Notes: generated by a model from the sequence alone, not told the origin. Shown: positions 52,658 to 62,510, numbered from the stretch's first letter. The stretch is 64,000 nucleotides of DNA from JAMXLO01 sp963812075 (GCA_963812075.1 CAWETN010000017.1:124001-188000); one strand, 5' to 3'. Made by a program: numbers and translations.

Positions 52658-52881
52658 ATGCCGGCGTTGCCGGTCCCGACGACGTCGCAGTGGACCAACA
52701 GCCCAACGAACGACGCCCGGCTCACCGTTCCCGGCCTGACAGCTTGCCGCATCCGCGCCGACTGGACAGGCTGGCGACGGGGTGGGCATGCTCACGTGAG
52801 CAGGCGAACGCGCCATCGGACCGGCCCGGCCGCTCGCCCGCAAAGCCACGGCGGCAACCATAATCCGGGAGGAATGGCGAC

Positions 52882-54291
52882 ATGGCTGCACTGACCGAGC
52901 ATGAACCGCACGGGGTGCATCAGACAAAGAAGGCGGCTGCCAGCGGCTGGATCGGATCGGCGCTGGAATACTACGACTTCTTCATCTACGCGTCGGCCGC
53001 TGCACTGATCTTCCCGCAGATCTTCTTCCCGTCGGGCAACCCGCAGGTGGCGATTGTCGCGTCGCTGGCGACCTATGGCGTCGGCTATGTGGCGCGGCCG
53101 ATCGGTGCCTTCTTCCTCGGCCACTGGGGCGACACGCACGGGCGCAAAACGGTGCTGTTGGTCTGCATGTTCCTCATGGGATTCTCGACCATGGCCGTCG
53201 GCCTGCTGCCGACGTATGATCAGGTCGGCATCCTGGCGCCGATGCTGCTTGTGCTGCTGCGCCTCGTTCAGGGCTTTGCCGTCGCCGGCGAAATCTCCGG
53301 CGCCAGCTCGATGATCCTGGAGCATGCGCCGTTCGGGCGTCGGGGGTTCTTCGCCAGCTTCTCGCTGCAGGGCGTGCAGGCCGGCCAGATCTTCGCCGCC
53401 GCCGTATTCCTGCCGCTCGCCTATTACCTGCCGACCGCGGCGTTCAATTCCTGGGGATGGCGCGTGCCGTTCCTGCTCAGCGTGATCGTGATCATCGCCG
53501 GCTACATCATCCGTCGGGAGGTCGCGGAGACGCCGGCGTTCGCCGAAGAGGGCCAGCACGGCGCCGTTCCGAGGGCACCGATCGTCGAGGCCTTCAGGGA
53601 CCACTGGCCGGACATGCTCCGGGTCGTCTGCATGGCGCTGATGAACGTCATCCCGGTCGTAGCCACGATCTTCGGCGGGGCCTACGCGGTGCAGGAGGCC
53701 TACGGCATTGGATTTCCGCGGGCGGTGTATCTGTGGATTCCGGTACTCGGCAACATCCTGGCGGTGATCGTTATCCCGTTCGTCGGCAACCTCTCCGACA
53801 TGATCGGGCGCCGTCCGCCGATCGTGATCGGTGCGCTCGGCTCGGGGCTGCTGTCGTTCGCCTATCTCTATGCGATCAGCATCGCCAACGTGCCGCTGGC
53901 GATCCTGATGTCGCTGCTCATGTGGGGCGTCGTGTACCAGGGCTACAACGCCATCTTCCCGAGCTTCTATCCCGAACTCTTCCCGACCAGCACGCGGGTG
54001 ACCGCGATGGCGATCGCGCAGAACATCGGCACGACCATCACCGCTCTGCTGCCGGCATTGTTCGCGATGGTGGCGCCGCCCGGCTCGAGCAACATCCCGC
54101 TGACCATCGGCGCCATTACACTCGGCGTGACGATCGTCTCCGCGCTGGCAGCGTTGAGTGCGCGTGAGACCTACCGTGTTCATCTCAACGATCTTGGTGA
54201 CGCGAATGCGGTTCCCGTCGGCAAGGACGAGTACGACAGGATGCGGGCCGGCGTACACGCGGCAGGCACGTCGGCCGGCGCTCCGGCCTGA
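52882..54291 (+). CDS. MFS transporter, metabolite:H+ symporter (MHS) family
   Basis: 469 residues with 12 membrane helices. MHS signatures: GSALEYYDFFIYASAAALIF in helix 1, the loop GHWGDTHGRKTVLLVCMFLM, the second-half loop LSDMIGRRPPIVIGALGSG, and LLRLVQGFAVAGEISGASSM. Such carriers take up shikimate, citrate, alpha-ketoglutarate or proline/betaine. The next two genes process 3-dehydroshikimate, so shikimate or quinate import is likely. GGAGG lies seven bases before the ATG. Confidence 0.9.
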   Translation: MAALTEHEPHGVHQTKKAAASGWIGSALEYYDFFIYASAAALIFPQIFFPSGNPQVAIVASLATYGVGYVARPIGAFFLGHWGDTHGRKTVLLVCMFLMGFSTMAVGLLPTYDQVGILAPMLLVLLRLVQGFAVAGEISGASSMILEHAPFGRRGFFASFSLQGVQAGQIFAAAVFLPLAYYLPTAAFNSWGWRVPFLLSVIVIIAGYIIRREVAETPAFAEEGQHGAVPRAPIVEAFRDHWPDMLRVVCMALMNVIPVVATIFGGAYAVQEAYGIGFPRAVYLWIPVLGNILAVIVIPFVGNLSDMIGRRPPIVIGALGSGLLSFAYLYAISIANVPLAILMSLLMWGVVYQGYNAIFPSFYPELFPTSTRVTAMAIAQNIGTTITALLPALFAMVAPPGSSNIPLTIGAITLGVTIVSALAALSARETYRVHLNDLGDANAVPVGKDEYDRMRAGVHAAGTSAGAPA

Positions 54292-54303
54292 GGAGGTCGC
54301 GCC

Positions 54304-56187
54304 GTGCCGACTGACGCCGCTGTGCCGCTGCGCAAGTGCATCGCAACCGTGGCACTCAGCGGCACGTTGCGCGACAAGCTGGAAGCCTGCGCGGCGGTCG
54401 GTTTCGACGGCGTCGAGATCATGGAAGCGGATCTGCTGACATTCGAAGGCTCGCCCACGGATGTGCGCCACATCTGCGAAGACCTGGGGCTGCGGATCGA
54501 GATCTATCAGCCATTTCGCGACTTCGAAGCGATGCCGGAGCCGCAGCGTCAGCGCAATCTGGATCGGGCCGAACGCAAGTTCGATGTGATGCAGGCGCTG
54601 GGCACCGATCTCGTGCTGGTGTGCAGCAACACGCTCGCGGCGGCGATCGACGACGATGCGCGTGCCGCCGCCGACCTGGCGGAGATGGCCGAGCGCGCGG
54701 CGCGGCGCGGGCTGCGGGTCGGCTTCGAGGCGTTGAGCTGGGCGCGGCATGTGAACCGATGGGCGCATGCGTGGCGTATCGTGCAGCAGGCCGGCCATCC
54801 GGCGCTGGGATTGATCGTGGACTCGTTCCATACGCTCGGTCTGAACGACGATCCGTCCGGCATCGCGCAAGTGCCGGCCGACAGGCTGTTCTTCGTGCAG
54901 ATGGCCGATGCACCGAAGCTGTCGATGGACGTGCTGAGCTGGAGCCGCCATTTCCGCAATTTCCCCGGCCAGGGCGAGCTGGATGTCATTGGCTTCATGC
55001 GCGCGGCGCTTGCCTCTGGCTACAGCGGGCCGCTGTCGCTCGAGGTGTTCAACGACGATTTCCGTGCTGCACCGGCGCAGTTCGTCGCGCGCGACGGGCT
55101 GCGCTCGCTGATCTTCACCGAGGCCGAGGCCTCCGACCACGCTGTCCTGCCTCCGATGCCGGCAGCCGACGGCGTGGAGTTCCTGGAGTTCGCAGTCGAC
55201 GAGACGACCGGCCCCGAGCTCGCAGACTTTCTGTGCACGCTGGGCTTCCGTCACGCTGGCCGGCATCGCTCAAAGGCGGTGGACCTCTACCGCAACGGTG
55301 GCGTCAACCTGGTACTGAACGCCGAGCAGGACAGCGCCGCGGCCGAACACTTCCACCTGCATGGTCCTTCCGTCTGCGCCATGGCGATCCGGGTGGACGA
55401 CGCCGCACGAGCGCAGACGCGTGCGCGCGCGTTGCTGTGTCCCGACTGGCAGGAGCCGATCGGTGCGGGCGAGCGACGCATTCCCGCGGTGCGTTCGCCC
55501 GACGGTACGCTGATCAATCTGATCCAGCGCGATGCCGGCGACCGCAGCTTCTGGGAGGACGACTTCGAGCTGTTCCCCGCACCCGGGGATGCCAACCCTC
55601 TGCTCGGGATCGACCATGTCGTGCTGGCCTTGCCGGTCGGACGCATGGCTTCGCACGTGCTGTTCTGGCGCGCGCTGTTCGGGCTGATACCCCAGCCGCA
55701 GCTCGATACCGCGGATCCCTACGGGCTGGTGCACAGTCGCGCGCTGGTCAGCGTCGATGGCCGGCTGCGTATCGTGCTGAACGCATCGGAAGGCCGCGGG
55801 ACGCTGACCGGTCGCTTCGTGTCGGCCTATGCCGGGGCGGGCGTGCATCATATCGCGCTTGCCACCCCCGACATCCTGCGCACGGTTCAGGACTTCGAGG
55901 TGCGGCATGCACCACTGCTGCCGATGCCGGCCAACTACTACGAGGATCTGTCGGCGCGCTGGCCACTGGACGATGCAGCTCTGCGGGAATTGCAGAGCCG
56001 CGGCCTGCTGTACGACCGCGACGATGCCGGGGAGTTCCGCCACCTTTATACCGAAGCGTTCCATGATCGGTTCTTCTTCGAGGCGGTGCAGCGACAGGCC
56101 GGCTATGCCGGCTTCGGCGCCGCGAATGCCTCGGTCCGCACCGCCGCCCAGGCGCGGCAAAACCCCGGTGCCACCTATATGCTGTAA
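54304..56187 (+). CDS. quiC: 3-Dehydroshikimate dehydratase, QuiC-type two-domain protein
   Basis: 627 residues, GTG start at 54304 with AGGAGG eight bases before. Domain 1 (about 1-280) is a TIM-barrel of the xylose-isomerase-like/sugar-phosphate-isomerase type (VEIMEADLLTFEGSPTDVRH, LRVGFEALSWARHVNRWAHA, FNDDFRAAP). Domain 2 (about 290-627) is a vicinal-oxygen-chelate fold like 4-hydroxyphenylpyruvate dioxygenase (GIDHVVLALPVGRMASHVLF, GAGVHHIALATPDIL, EAFHDRFFFEAVQRQAGYAG). Together they form the QuiC type that converts 3-dehydroshikimate to protocatechuate. Between transporter and shikimate dehydrogenase it defines a catabolic operon. Confidence 0.9.
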   Translation: MPTDAAVPLRKCIATVALSGTLRDKLEACAAVGFDGVEIMEADLLTFEGSPTDVRHICEDLGLRIEIYQPFRDFEAMPEPQRQRNLDRAERKFDVMQALGTDLVLVCSNTLAAAIDDDARAAADLAEMAERAARRGLRVGFEALSWARHVNRWAHAWRIVQQAGHPALGLIVDSFHTLGLNDDPSGIAQVPADRLFFVQMADAPKLSMDVLSWSRHFRNFPGQGELDVIGFMRAALASGYSGPLSLEVFNDDFRAAPAQFVARDGLRSLIFTEAEASDHAVLPPMPAADGVEFLEFAVDETTGPELADFLCTLGFRHAGRHRSKAVDLYRNGGVNLVLNAEQDSAAAEHFHLHGPSVCAMAIRVDDAARAQTRARALLCPDWQEPIGAGERRIPAVRSPDGTLINLIQRDAGDRSFWEDDFELFPAPGDANPLLGIDHVVLALPVGRMASHVLFWRALFGLIPQPQLDTADPYGLVHSRALVSVDGRLRIVLNASEGRGTLTGRFVSAYAGAGVHHIALATPDILRTVQDFEVRHAPLLPMPANYYEDLSARWPLDDAALRELQSRGLLYDRDDAGEFRHLYTEAFHDRFFFEAVQRQAGYAGFGAANASVRTAAQARQNPGATYML

Positions 56188-56205
56188 CCAGGCCATGGAG
56201 CGACC

Positions 56206-57102
56206 ATGATCACCGGCAGGACCAGGCTGATCGTCCATCTCGGCTACCCGACCGAATCGTTCAAGGCGCCGATGATCTACAATCCCTGGTTCGAGGCGCA
56301 GGGCATCGAAGCCGTCGTGGTGCCGGTGGGAGTCGAGCCTCCGCAGTACCCCGCGCTGCTGAAGGCGCTGTTCGGCGCGACGAACGTCCACGGCGCTCTC
56401 GTCACCATGCCGCACAAGGTCACCACGGCGCACCTGGTCGATGAAATCACGACGACGGCCAGGATCGCCGGCGCCTGCAACGCGGTCCTGCGTCGGCCGG
56501 ACGGCTCGCTGCTGGGCGATATGTTCGACGGCGCGGGCTTCGTCCGTGGCGTGGAGCGCAAGGGACGGCGTATCGCCGGTGCCCGCGCGCTGGTGGTCGG
56601 CTGCGGCGGTGTCGGCTCCGCCATCGCGGCGTCGCTGGCTGCCTCTGGCGCGGCAGCGATGGGCCTGCACGATCCGGCCGGCACCGCGGCCGAGGCGCTC
56701 GCCGATCGGCTGCGGCAGCACTATCCGGCGATCCAGGTAACGACAGGTTCGAACGATCCGCACGGCTACGACATCGTGGTGAATGCCACACCCCTTGGCA
56801 TGAAGGCGGGCGATAAGCTTCCGGTCGATACCGACAGGATCGCGCCGACCACGTTCGTCGGCGAGGTCGTCATGAAGGAGGAGTTCACGCCGCTGCTGCG
56901 CGCGGCCAAGGCAAAGGGATGCACCGTGCAGGTCGGCACCGACATGCTGTTCGAGATGATCCCCGCCTACCTGGAATTCTTCGGGTTCGGCACGACGACA
57001 CCCGAGGAACTGCGTCGGCTGGCGCTCATTCAGGTACTGAACACACGCGCGCCATGCAGCTTTGTAGCGTGGCTTGCCGGGCGCGGAGTCAGTCCAGCGT
57101 GA
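56206..57102 (+). CDS. Shikimate/quinate 5-dehydrogenase family protein
   Basis: 298 residues. The substrate-site Lys71 is in NVHGALVTMPHKVTTAHL, the Asp/Gly motif in LLGDMFDGAGFVRGVE, and the Rossmann motif GCGGVGSAIAASLAASGAAA. The loop after beta-2 lacks the NADP Arg/Ser pattern of AroE, so NAD use as in catabolic quinate/shikimate dehydrogenases is possible. It follows quiC by 18 bases. Its last bases overlap the Deg protease gene on the other strand by 14 bases. Confidence 0.88.
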   Translation: MITGRTRLIVHLGYPTESFKAPMIYNPWFEAQGIEAVVVPVGVEPPQYPALLKALFGATNVHGALVTMPHKVTTAHLVDEITTTARIAGACNAVLRRPDGSLLGDMFDGAGFVRGVERKGRRIAGARALVVGCGGVGSAIAASLAASGAAAMGLHDPAGTAAEALADRLRQHYPAIQVTTGSNDPHGYDIVVNATPLGMKAGDKLPVDTDRIAPTTFVGEVVMKEEFTPLLRAAKAKGCTVQVGTDMLFEMIPAYLEFFGFGTTTPEELRRLALIQVLNTRAPCSFVAWLAGRGVSPA

Positions 57103-58507
57103 ACCCCACCCAGCGAAGCTTGCCCTGCTGCGAGATCAGCAGCGGCGCGAACGAGTGCTTCTGCGCGCGCTCGTTGTCGATGCTGCTTCTGAACTGCTCC
57201 GGCGATGCGATCGGTGCGTCGCGCACGCGGATGATGAGGGTGCCGGCGTCGAGGCCCTTGTTGGCCGCGACGCTGCCGATGGCGACGCCCGTCGTCACCA
57301 CACCCTGCTCGCTGGTGCTGATCTGGTATCTTGCCCTCAGCTCGGGCGTGAGCGCTCGCACCAGGAGGCCGAAATCGACGAACGCCTCGGGCGGCAGATC
57401 GGGCTTCGGCACCGCGGGGTCATTCAGGAACGTGCCGTATGTCTGGTTCGGCGGCAGTTCGGCCAGCGTGACAGAAACCGTCATCTGGCGGCCTTCGCGA
57501 AGGACGCCGAGTGGCACCGCGTTGTCGGGCTTGGCCCTGACGATGGCGCGCATCAGAGCGCGGCTGTCGTCGACCGGCTTGCCGTCGAACGTGGTGATGA
57601 TGTCACCACTGCGGAGCTGCGCCTTTGCTGCCGGCGTGTCCTCCGGAACCTGCACGACGATCGAGCCCCACGGCCCGGGCAAGTCGTACGCGCCGGCCAG
57701 CTCTGGCGTCAGCGACACCACCTGCGCGCCTAGCCAGGCGAGCCGGCCTTTGCCCAGCCGCGCATCGTGCATATGCTCCACCGCGAACTTTGCATCGTTG
57801 ATCGGAATCACCAGACCGATGCCGACGTTTCCGGTGTCGGAGCCGGTGGTGTAGATGGCGGAGTTGACGCCGATCACCTCGCCTTCGCGGTTGAACAGCG
57901 GCCCGCCCGAGTTGCCGTGATTGATCGCCGCGTCGGTCTGCATGTAGTCGTCGAACGGCGTGAAACCCATGTCGCGATTGAGCGCGCTGATCACGCCGGT
58001 CGTTACGGTACTGGCGAAATCGAGCGGGTTGCCGATGGCGATGGCGAGCTCACCCTGTCGCACCGTATCGCTGTCACCGAGTTTGACCGTCGGTAGCGGC
58101 TTATCAGTACGGATCTTGATGACGGCAATGTCGAGCCCGATGGCCTCGGAGATCAGCTCGGCCGGAAGCTGCCTGCCGTCGCTCAGGGTGACCCAGATGC
58201 TGACGGAATTGTGGGTGACATGCTTGTTGGTGACAGCATGGCCGTCTGGCGTCACGATGAATCCGGAACCGTAGAAGAATCGCTTGTCGGGCTCGGCATC
58301 TTGCGCCATTGCGGCCTTGCCCTGCAGCAGCTGCACCGTCTTGTACTGCGTCGTGCTGATGTTGACGACGCCCGGGACCAGCGTCGCGACGAGGTCGGCG
58401 ATGCCGGGGTCGACCACGCCCTCGGCACAGGATTGCGTCGGCAGCTGCGTGGCAAGGATAGTGGCGAAGGTGGCGAGCAGCATACCGCGCAAAGTGAGCA
58501 GGCACAT
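57089..58507 (-). CDS. DegP/HtrA-type periplasmic serine protease
   Basis: 472 residues; signal peptide (LRGMLLATFATILATQLPTQ). Trypsin-like domain with His96 (TNKHVTH), Asp126 (GLDIAVIKI) and Ser200 (NHGNSGGPLF). Two PDZ domains follow, at about 255-340 (LAGAYDLPGPWGSIVVQVPE with SGDIITTFDGKPVDDSRALM) and 370-470 (LDAGTLIIRVRDAPIASPEQ). Roles: cleavage and holding of misfolded periplasmic proteins. The second PDZ is more divergent. TNKH replaces the usual TNNH; catalytic residues are intact. Confidence 0.92.
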   Translation of the reverse strand: MCLLTLRGMLLATFATILATQLPTQSCAEGVVDPGIADLVATLVPGVVNISTTQYKTVQLLQGKAAMAQDAEPDKRFFYGSGFIVTPDGHAVTNKHVTHNSVSIWVTLSDGRQLPAELISEAIGLDIAVIKIRTDKPLPTVKLGDSDTVRQGELAIAIGNPLDFASTVTTGVISALNRDMGFTPFDDYMQTDAAINHGNSGGPLFNREGEVIGVNSAIYTTGSDTGNVGIGLVIPINDAKFAVEHMHDARLGKGRLAWLGAQVVSLTPELAGAYDLPGPWGSIVVQVPEDTPAAKAQLRSGDIITTFDGKPVDDSRALMRAIVRAKPDNAVPLGVLREGRQMTVSVTLAELPPNQTYGTFLNDPAVPKPDLPPEAFVDFGLLVRALTPELRARYQISTSEQGVVTTGVAIGSVAANKGLDAGTLIIRVRDAPIASPEQFRSSIDNERAQKHSFAPLLISQQGKLRWVGFTLD

Positions 58508-58647
58508 GAGTGTATTTCCCCGTCCGTGGGCTGGATTTTACAGAATCGCACAGGGCATTGCGAGTTCATCCGGACCACATTAGCAGTGGGAATGCCGAAG
58601 CCCTCCCGCTGATCCTCTCTACCGGTTCCCACACCAGGAGTCCTCGA

Positions 58648-59622
58648 ATGAAGTTGCGCCCCATCGCCACGGCTCTGGTCATGCTTGCATTTGCCGCCCC
58701 TGGCATCACGCGTGCCGAAGACCCGCTCGAGGTGCAGATTGTCGACGCCCTGAACAAGGCGTTCGGTGCGCATCCCGGCTTCCGTGCCAACCACGCCAAG
58801 GGCCTCGTGACCGAGGGCACCTTCAAGGCTTCACCTGCCGCCGCATCGCTGAGCAAGGCCGCGATTTTCAGTGGGGCGAGCATTCCGGTTACCGTCCGCT
58901 TCTCCGACTCGACCGGCATCCCCAATCTGCCCGACGGCGCAGCCGCTGCAAATCCACATGGTATGGCGATCAAGTTTCATCTGCCCGACGGCAGCGAAAC
59001 GGATATGGTGATCAACTCGCTGAAGTTTTTCCTGGTCTCCAACGGCGAGGACTTCCGTGACATGTTCCTGGCGATTGCCGCCAGCCCGCCCGGGTCACCG
59101 CGGCCTACCAAATTCGAGCAGTTCGCCTCCGCGCATCCTTCGGTGCCGGCGGCAGCCGCCACCATCGCCACTCCCGACAGTTTCGCCGATGAAAACTACT
59201 TTGGCGTCAATGCCTTCATTTTCATCAACAAGGCCGGCAAGCGACAGGCCGTGCGCTACCAGGCGATCCCCACTCATCTTGTGCACCTGTCGCCTGCCGA
59301 TGCCACCAAGCGTGCGCCCGACTTCCTCTCCACCGAACTCACGCAGCGGCTGAAGCACGGCCCGGTCACGTTCCATCTCAAGGCGCAGCTTGCCGCCTCC
59401 GGCGATCCCACCGGCGACGCCACCAGGCCGTGGCCGGACAATCGCGGCGTCGTCGATCTTGGTACCATCACAATCGCTCACGTTGTACCGGACAGCGACG
59501 AGGCACAGAAACATCTGTTGTTCCTGCCGACCGCACTGATCGACGGCATCGAGGCGTCGGACGACCCGCTCATCCAGCTGCGCGGCGCCGCCTACGCGGT
59601 GTCGTTCTCGCGTCGTCAGTAG
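58648..59622 (+). CDS. Exported catalase-family (SrpA-like) haem protein
   Basis: 324 residues; signal peptide ending TRA-ED near residue 24. The catalase fold is present in shortened form: HPGFRANHAKGLVTEGTFKA with the distal His, PVTVRFSDSTGIPNLPDGAA, NPHGMAIKFHLPDG and FVGVNAFI-like FFLVSNGEDFRDMFLAI. SrpA-like proteins are mono-domain catalases of about 330 residues, with weak peroxidase activity. Peripheral Tyr haem ligand is not identified. CAGGAG is seven bases before the ATG. Confidence 0.85.
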   Translation: MKLRPIATALVMLAFAAPGITRAEDPLEVQIVDALNKAFGAHPGFRANHAKGLVTEGTFKASPAAASLSKAAIFSGASIPVTVRFSDSTGIPNLPDGAAAANPHGMAIKFHLPDGSETDMVINSLKFFLVSNGEDFRDMFLAIAASPPGSPRPTKFEQFASAHPSVPAAAATIATPDSFADENYFGVNAFIFINKAGKRQAVRYQAIPTHLVHLSPADATKRAPDFLSTELTQRLKHGPVTFHLKAQLAASGDPTGDATRPWPDNRGVVDLGTITIAHVVPDSDEAQKHLLFLPTALIDGIEASDDPLIQLRGAAYAVSFSRRQ

Positions 59623-59704
59623 GGACCGCCGCGGCTGTCGTCGCGCGCATGGTGGCAGCGGCGGCAGGACCGGCCTGCTTCGCCGCTGCCACGCGGTCGC
59701 TGCG

Positions 59705-60896
59705 TCAGTAGCTCAGCGGCTCCGCCACCACGGGCGTCCACCGTGTCTTCTTCACCACGGACAGGAACGACTGCGTCGAGGCGTGGTGGTCGGCCGGCGT
59801 GATGGTCAGCGGAGGCCCACCGAAGATGTCGCGCCAGTCCCTGATGCTCTCCATCGACGCCTGGAACGTGTCCGGGTTCAGGTCGCGTCCCGCCCGCTGC
59901 AGCACGTCCGACAGACACATCGCCGCCGCATAACCGGCCTCGCCGAGGTAATTGATTTCGATGCCAAACCGCTGCCTGTAGCGCGTTGTCACGTCGCGCA
60001 CCGCCGGTCGCGGATCGTCGTTGTAGGCGTACACACCCGGCGACATCGAGTAGAAGCCCTCCGCGGGTTCGCCGGGCGCCTCGGCGACAGCGGTGGAATA
60101 CGTCGCGAACTGGCCGCAGAACTCCACGTCGGTCCAGCCCATCTTGCGTGCGGTCTGCAGGATGATGATCGTGTCCTTCACGATCGTGCCCATACAGACC
60201 AGGTCGCACCTGGCCTCCTTGAGCCGCGTCACCTGTGCATTGAAGTCGGTATCCGTCGGACGCGACGCGGAAATGCCGCCAAGCTTCAGCTTCATCGCGT
60301 CGACCTGAGCGACGACGCCGGCGTGGACGTCGCGGCCGAAGTCGGTGTCCTGGTACATCGATCCGATGACCTTCTTACCCTTCGTCTCGGCGAAATACTT
60401 CACGCAGGCGCGCATCTGATCGAAGTATGACGCGAACTGCCCGGTATTTGTACTTATTCAGCGGCTCATACATCGACCGCGCGCAGGTCAGCGGAAACAC
60501 ACTGGGCACGCCTTTCTCCAGCATCATCGGCAGCACCGCATCCATCTGTGGAGTGCCGCCGCTGCTGATCGACAGGAAGATGTTGTCGCGGTTCACCAGC
60601 TTGTTCATGGCCTGTACCGCCTTGGGCACCAGGTACTCCATGTCCTCGACGATGAAGCGGATCTTCCGGCCATGGATGCCGCCCTTCGCATTGACGTCGT
60701 CGAACGCCATGCGGATCGAATTGGCGGCGTTGCTGCCCTGCACCGCCGTCACACCGGACAGGTCGGTCATCATGCCGATGATGATCTCGGTGTCGGATAC
60801 GCCGCGCACGGCGGCGGCAGCCTTGCCGAGGATGGCAGGCGTGGAGAGCAGACCGGCGGTGGCGGCCAGAACGGCACGGCGTGTCGTCATGTGCAT
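59705..60896 (-). pseudogene. ABC transporter substrate-binding protein (branched-chain amino-acid type), one-base shift
   Basis: The N-terminus (MHMTTRRAVLAATAGLLSTP signal; VSDTEIIIGMMTDLSGVTAV; PSVFPLTCARSMYEPLNKYK) runs to about 60442, then the frame changes and continues QFASYFDQMRACVKYFAETK with EGFYSMSPGVYAYNDDPRPA to the end at 59705. Removing one G from the GGG at about 60441-60443 gives 396 residues. Peripla_BP_6 family. As with the 6737 gene, no transport partners adjoin. The G-run location suggests a sequencing artefact. Confidence 0.85.
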
Positions 60897-61277
60897 GAAC
60901 GTGTTTCCCCCCTGCGGCCGGATGAGCCCGGCCGTCGTGTCTGGTCGATTGGTTCCCGGTCCTGGACCGGGCTCCGCAGCACGTCTCGTCCAGATCCGCC
61001 TGCGCCGTCGGGGGATCGCGACGGGCCGTGGAACGGGAGGTTAGCGTGTCACCGTGGCTGTGTCATTCCCGACACCGGGTGCCTCGCTGAGATTGCGATG
61101 AGGGGGTAAGTGCACCAAGGCAGTCATGGTCTTCCGCCCGACGCAGTGGGGCGCGACTGCTTTCACGCCATGAAAGCAGTCGTCTGCGTGTTTTGATCGG
61201 TCTGGCCGCGAGGGGTGACCCACCAGGCGCATCGTTGTAACCTCCCTATCGCGTCAGGGCACGGAGGAAATGCGGCA
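60897..61277. other. Divergent intergenic region with one strong hairpin
   Basis: About 380 bases between the ABC binding protein (leftward) and the CoA-transferase (rightward). No reading frame with a start site is supported. It should hold both promoters. The only clear structure is the hairpin listed separately at 61154-61194. Confidence 0.5.
61154..61194 (+). terminator. Perfect hairpin followed by a T-run, upstream of the CoA-transferase
   Basis: CGACTGCTTTC (61154-61164) and GAAAGCAGTCG (61172-61182) form an 11-pair perfect stem with a 7-base loop, followed by TCTGCGTGTTTT. Since no annotated gene reads into it from the left, it may end a small RNA, act as an attenuator, or be a regulator site for the operon. 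Confidence 0.5.
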
Positions 61278-62498
61278 ATGTCGGATGGGCAGACCTGTCT
61301 CAAGGGAGTGAAGATCCTCGATCTTACGCAGTTCGAAGCGGGGCCGTCCTGCACCGAGGCTCTTGCCTGGCTCGGCGCCGACGTCGTCAAGCTGGAGAAC
61401 CCAGGCGGTGGCGACCCAGGCCGTGCGCTCGGCGGACCGGCCGCTAAGGACGATCCGTATTTCCTGCTGTTCAACGCCAACAAGAAGTCGATCACGGTCA
61501 ACCTGAAGGATCCGAAGGGGCTGGCATTGGTGAAGGACCTCGCCAGCAAAGCGGACGTGATGGTCGAGAATTTTGCCCCTGGCGCCATCGAGCGGCTGGG
61601 CCTGGGCGCCGACGTGATCCGCAAGCTCAACCCCTCGATCATCTACTGCCAGGTGAAGGGCTTCGGTGAAGGCAGCCCGTATGAGAAGAACCTCGCATTC
61701 GACATGATCGCGCAAGCCTGCGGCGGAACCATGAGCATCACCGGTGAGCGCGACGGCCGGCCGCTGAAGCCTGGTCCGTCGCTGGGCGACACCGGCACCG
61801 GCATGCTGCTGGCGATCTCGATCCTGGGTGCGCTGTACCGCCGCCGCGAAACCGGCCAGGGCGACCACCTGCAGGTGGCGATGCAGGACGCGATGCTGCA
61901 CTACATCCGCATCGCCTTCGCCGCACAGTACCGCACCGGCAAGCCGGCGGGGCGCGCCGCGGACAGCAGCGTGTCCAACACCACGCCGCCGATGGGCACG
62001 TTCCCGTGCAAGGGCGGCGGGCTGAACGACTACGTCTATGTGTTCACCAGCCGCGCCAATCCCGATCACTGGCGGCGCCTGCTGAAGGTGATCGGCCGCG
62101 AGGACCTGATCGGCGACGCGCGCTACGAAACGCCGGCGGCCCGTGCCGAACGCGCCGACGAGGTCAACACGATGATCGCCGATTGGACCAAGCGCCACAC
62201 CAAGCATGAATGCATGGAGATCATAGGCGCGGCCGGCGTGCCGGCGGGGGCTGTGCTCGATACGATGGAATTGTACAACGACCCGACCTTCGAGCAGCGC
62301 GGCATCTTCCAGACCATCGAGCATCCAAACAACGGCACCTTCCGGATGCCGGCCTGGCCGGTGCGGTTCGAAGGCAGGCCGCCGCCGGTGACGCCCTCGC
62401 CGACGCTGGGCCAGCACAACGAGCAGGTGCTCGGCGAGTGGCTGGGGCTCGATCCCGACGCGATCGGCGGCCTGAAGAGCGGCGGCGTGATCGGCTGA
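61278..62498 (+). CDS. Class III (CaiB/BaiF) CoA-transferase, formyl-CoA:oxalate transferase-like
   Basis: 406 residues of the family III CoA-transferase fold: LKGVKILDLTQFEAGPSCTE with the active-site region, LGADVVKLENPGGGDPGR, VENFAPGAIERLGLGADV with the catalytic Asp-type position near 170 (LAFDMIAQACGGTMSITGER) and YPHDYVYVFTSR-like DYVYVFTSRANPDHW. Candidates are formyl-CoA:oxalate CoA-transferase or a 2-hydroxyacyl-CoA transferase. It precedes a ThDP enzyme, as oxalate-degrading frc and oxc do. GGAGG at 61263-61267 precedes the ATG at 61278. Confidence 0.85.
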   Translation: MSDGQTCLKGVKILDLTQFEAGPSCTEALAWLGADVVKLENPGGGDPGRALGGPAAKDDPYFLLFNANKKSITVNLKDPKGLALVKDLASKADVMVENFAPGAIERLGLGADVIRKLNPSIIYCQVKGFGEGSPYEKNLAFDMIAQACGGTMSITGERDGRPLKPGPSLGDTGTGMLLAISILGALYRRRETGQGDHLQVAMQDAMLHYIRIAFAAQYRTGKPAGRAADSSVSNTTPPMGTFPCKGGGLNDYVYVFTSRANPDHWRRLLKVIGREDLIGDARYETPAARAERADEVNTMIADWTKRHTKHECMEIIGAAGVPAGAVLDTMELYNDPTFEQRGIFQTIEHPNNGTFRMPAWPVRFEGRPPPVTPSPTLGQHNEQVLGEWLGLDPDAIGGLKSGGVIG

Positions 62499-62510
62499 CC
62501 TTACCCCCGT

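Noticed and set aside
52658..52894. 78-residue frame before the MHS transporter
   Set aside because: Overlaps the transporter's ribosome site and start, with Arg/Thr-rich text and no motif.
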